The notes under the pieces were generated by a model. That model was not told the DNA's origin and did not search any database. It worked only from the letters and a program-made list of their open reading frames with translations. 5,555 nucleotides of DNA from the NCBI GenBank assembly GCA_003476705.1, contig DMVM01000139.1, positions 1-5,555 of the forward strand, read 5' to 3'. The position numbers and the translations under genes are program-made. The DNA is from Coprothermobacter sp. Its GTDB lineage: Bacteria > Coprothermobacterota > Coprothermobacteria > Coprothermobacterales > Coprothermobacteraceae. Below are positions 5,147 to 5,555 of this stretch, piece by piece. Numbering within the stretch: the first letter of the stretch is position 1; each line of letters starts with the position of its first letter.

Positions 5147-5469
5147 ATGCACATGAACAAGAAGACCCAACTAACAGAAAAACAGCTTGCCACATACTAC
5201 AAAACGAGATGAATAGGCATCAGAAAAGTGTTGGCTTAGCATACATCCTTTGCATTTTTCTGGGAGGCTCAGACATTCACAAGTTTCAATCATGAATCAT
5301 TAGAAACATTGGAAACACTGGACAAGGAGTTGTTTACCGCATAATGGGTTTAGTCAGCATTCCATCTTTAATGGTGGGTGAATTCACCGGGCTTATTTCC
5401 TTTGGCGCCTTGGGCATACCGCTTTTCAGATTTGGCGTTATATGGACGGCCTTCCGTCGTATTTTCTGA
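5147..5469 (+). pseudogene. Decayed second copy of the TM2-domain gene
   Basis: The region aligns along its length with the intact gene upstream. From ATG 5147 (or 5153) the frame reads into QLTEKQL, sharing CTAACAGAAAAACA exactly with the intact gene, and stops at TGA 5210-5212. A length difference in this stretch (23 versus 21 bases) moves the homology to another frame. There, from 5209, MNRHQKSVGLAYILCIFLGG then DIHKF matches residues 21-46 of the intact protein. An in-frame TGA at 5293-5295 replaces the YLGK part of the TM2 motif. The same frame continues with GQGVVY, SLMVGE, ISFGALG and FGVI, matching QGVKY, TLMGGE, AAFGVS and FGVI. It is about 12 codons shorter in the middle and ends at TGA 5467-5469 without the acidic tail. 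The ribosome binding site (GGGG, 5135-5138) is also preserved, so the duplication included the leader. It is most likely non-functional. Confidence 0.85.
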
Positions 5470-5555
5470 TGGAAGCTTTAGCTTTTATGCCCGTTTTCTC
5501 CTTTATCAGTGTTTCAAAAGCTCCCATAACGCTTTGCTCTACTACGATGGGATTA
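5438..5555 (-). CDS. Probable 3' end of a minus-strand gene entering from the right edge, unknown function
   Basis: On the minus strand an uninterrupted frame enters at 5554 and runs 38 codons to TAA at 5440-5438. The translation includes FETLIKEKTGIKAKASIRKY and ends DGRPSI. It has a natural protein-like composition with an amphipathic helix-like segment. The length alone could arise by chance, and no family is recognised from this tail. If real, it converges with the TM2 pseudogene and overlaps its last 32 bases, which would mean that the decayed copy's end has been invaded by, or always abutted, this gene. The start lies outside the window. Confidence 0.4.
   Translation of the reverse strand, partial: NPIVVEQSVMGAFETLIKEKTGIKAKASIRKYDGRPSI

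Overview
This window reads as ordinary bacterial chromosome. Strong AGGAGG-type ribosome binding sites, TTGACA/TATAAT-like promoters and frequent GTG/TTG starts suggest a Firmicutes-like or deep-branching, possibly thermophilic, bacterium of moderate GC. The genus cannot be fixed from sequence alone; a Coprothermobacter-like organism is only a guess.

Layout. Bases 1-381 (+) encode an acidic, helical, probably coiled-coil protein of unknown function that may be 5'-truncated by the window edge. Bases 382-651 hold no gene, but do hold an imperfect hairpin and a degenerate 8-bp tandem repeat. Bases 652-3961 (-) are a compact three-gene type IV pilus / type II secretion-like operon, transcribed in the order prepilin, PilB/GspE assembly ATPase, PilC/GspF inner-membrane platform protein. 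A good promoter lies at 4045-4017, and its predicted transcript begins at a strong hairpin just before the prepilin Shine-Dalgarno. No prepilin peptidase, retraction ATPase, secretin or PilMNO gene is visible.

Bases 4046-4265 are non-coding. A tRNA-Leu(CAA) gene with encoded CCA lies at 4305-4393 (+) behind an extended -10 promoter. Bases 4394-4621 hold two tandem promoters, with an inverted repeat spanning the second. They precede a TM2-domain membrane protein gene (4622-5065, +). After it come four 7-bp tandem repeats and then a decayed second copy of the TM2 gene (5147-5469), which has a frameshift, an internal stop and an internal deletion. The right edge probably holds the 3' end of a converging minus-strand gene (stop at 5438-5440).

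How the genes work together: the prepilin would be cleaved after Gly9 by a peptidase encoded elsewhere and extracted from the membrane by PilC, driven by PilB ATP hydrolysis. PilB carries an N-terminal two-motif region resembling the c-di-GMP-binding MshEN fold, and it lacks the tetracysteine zinc element of many relatives. I see no convincing wholly new system. The best leads are the TM2 gene/pseudogene pair with its structured leader, the hairpin at the 5' end of the pilus mRNA, and the variant PilB.
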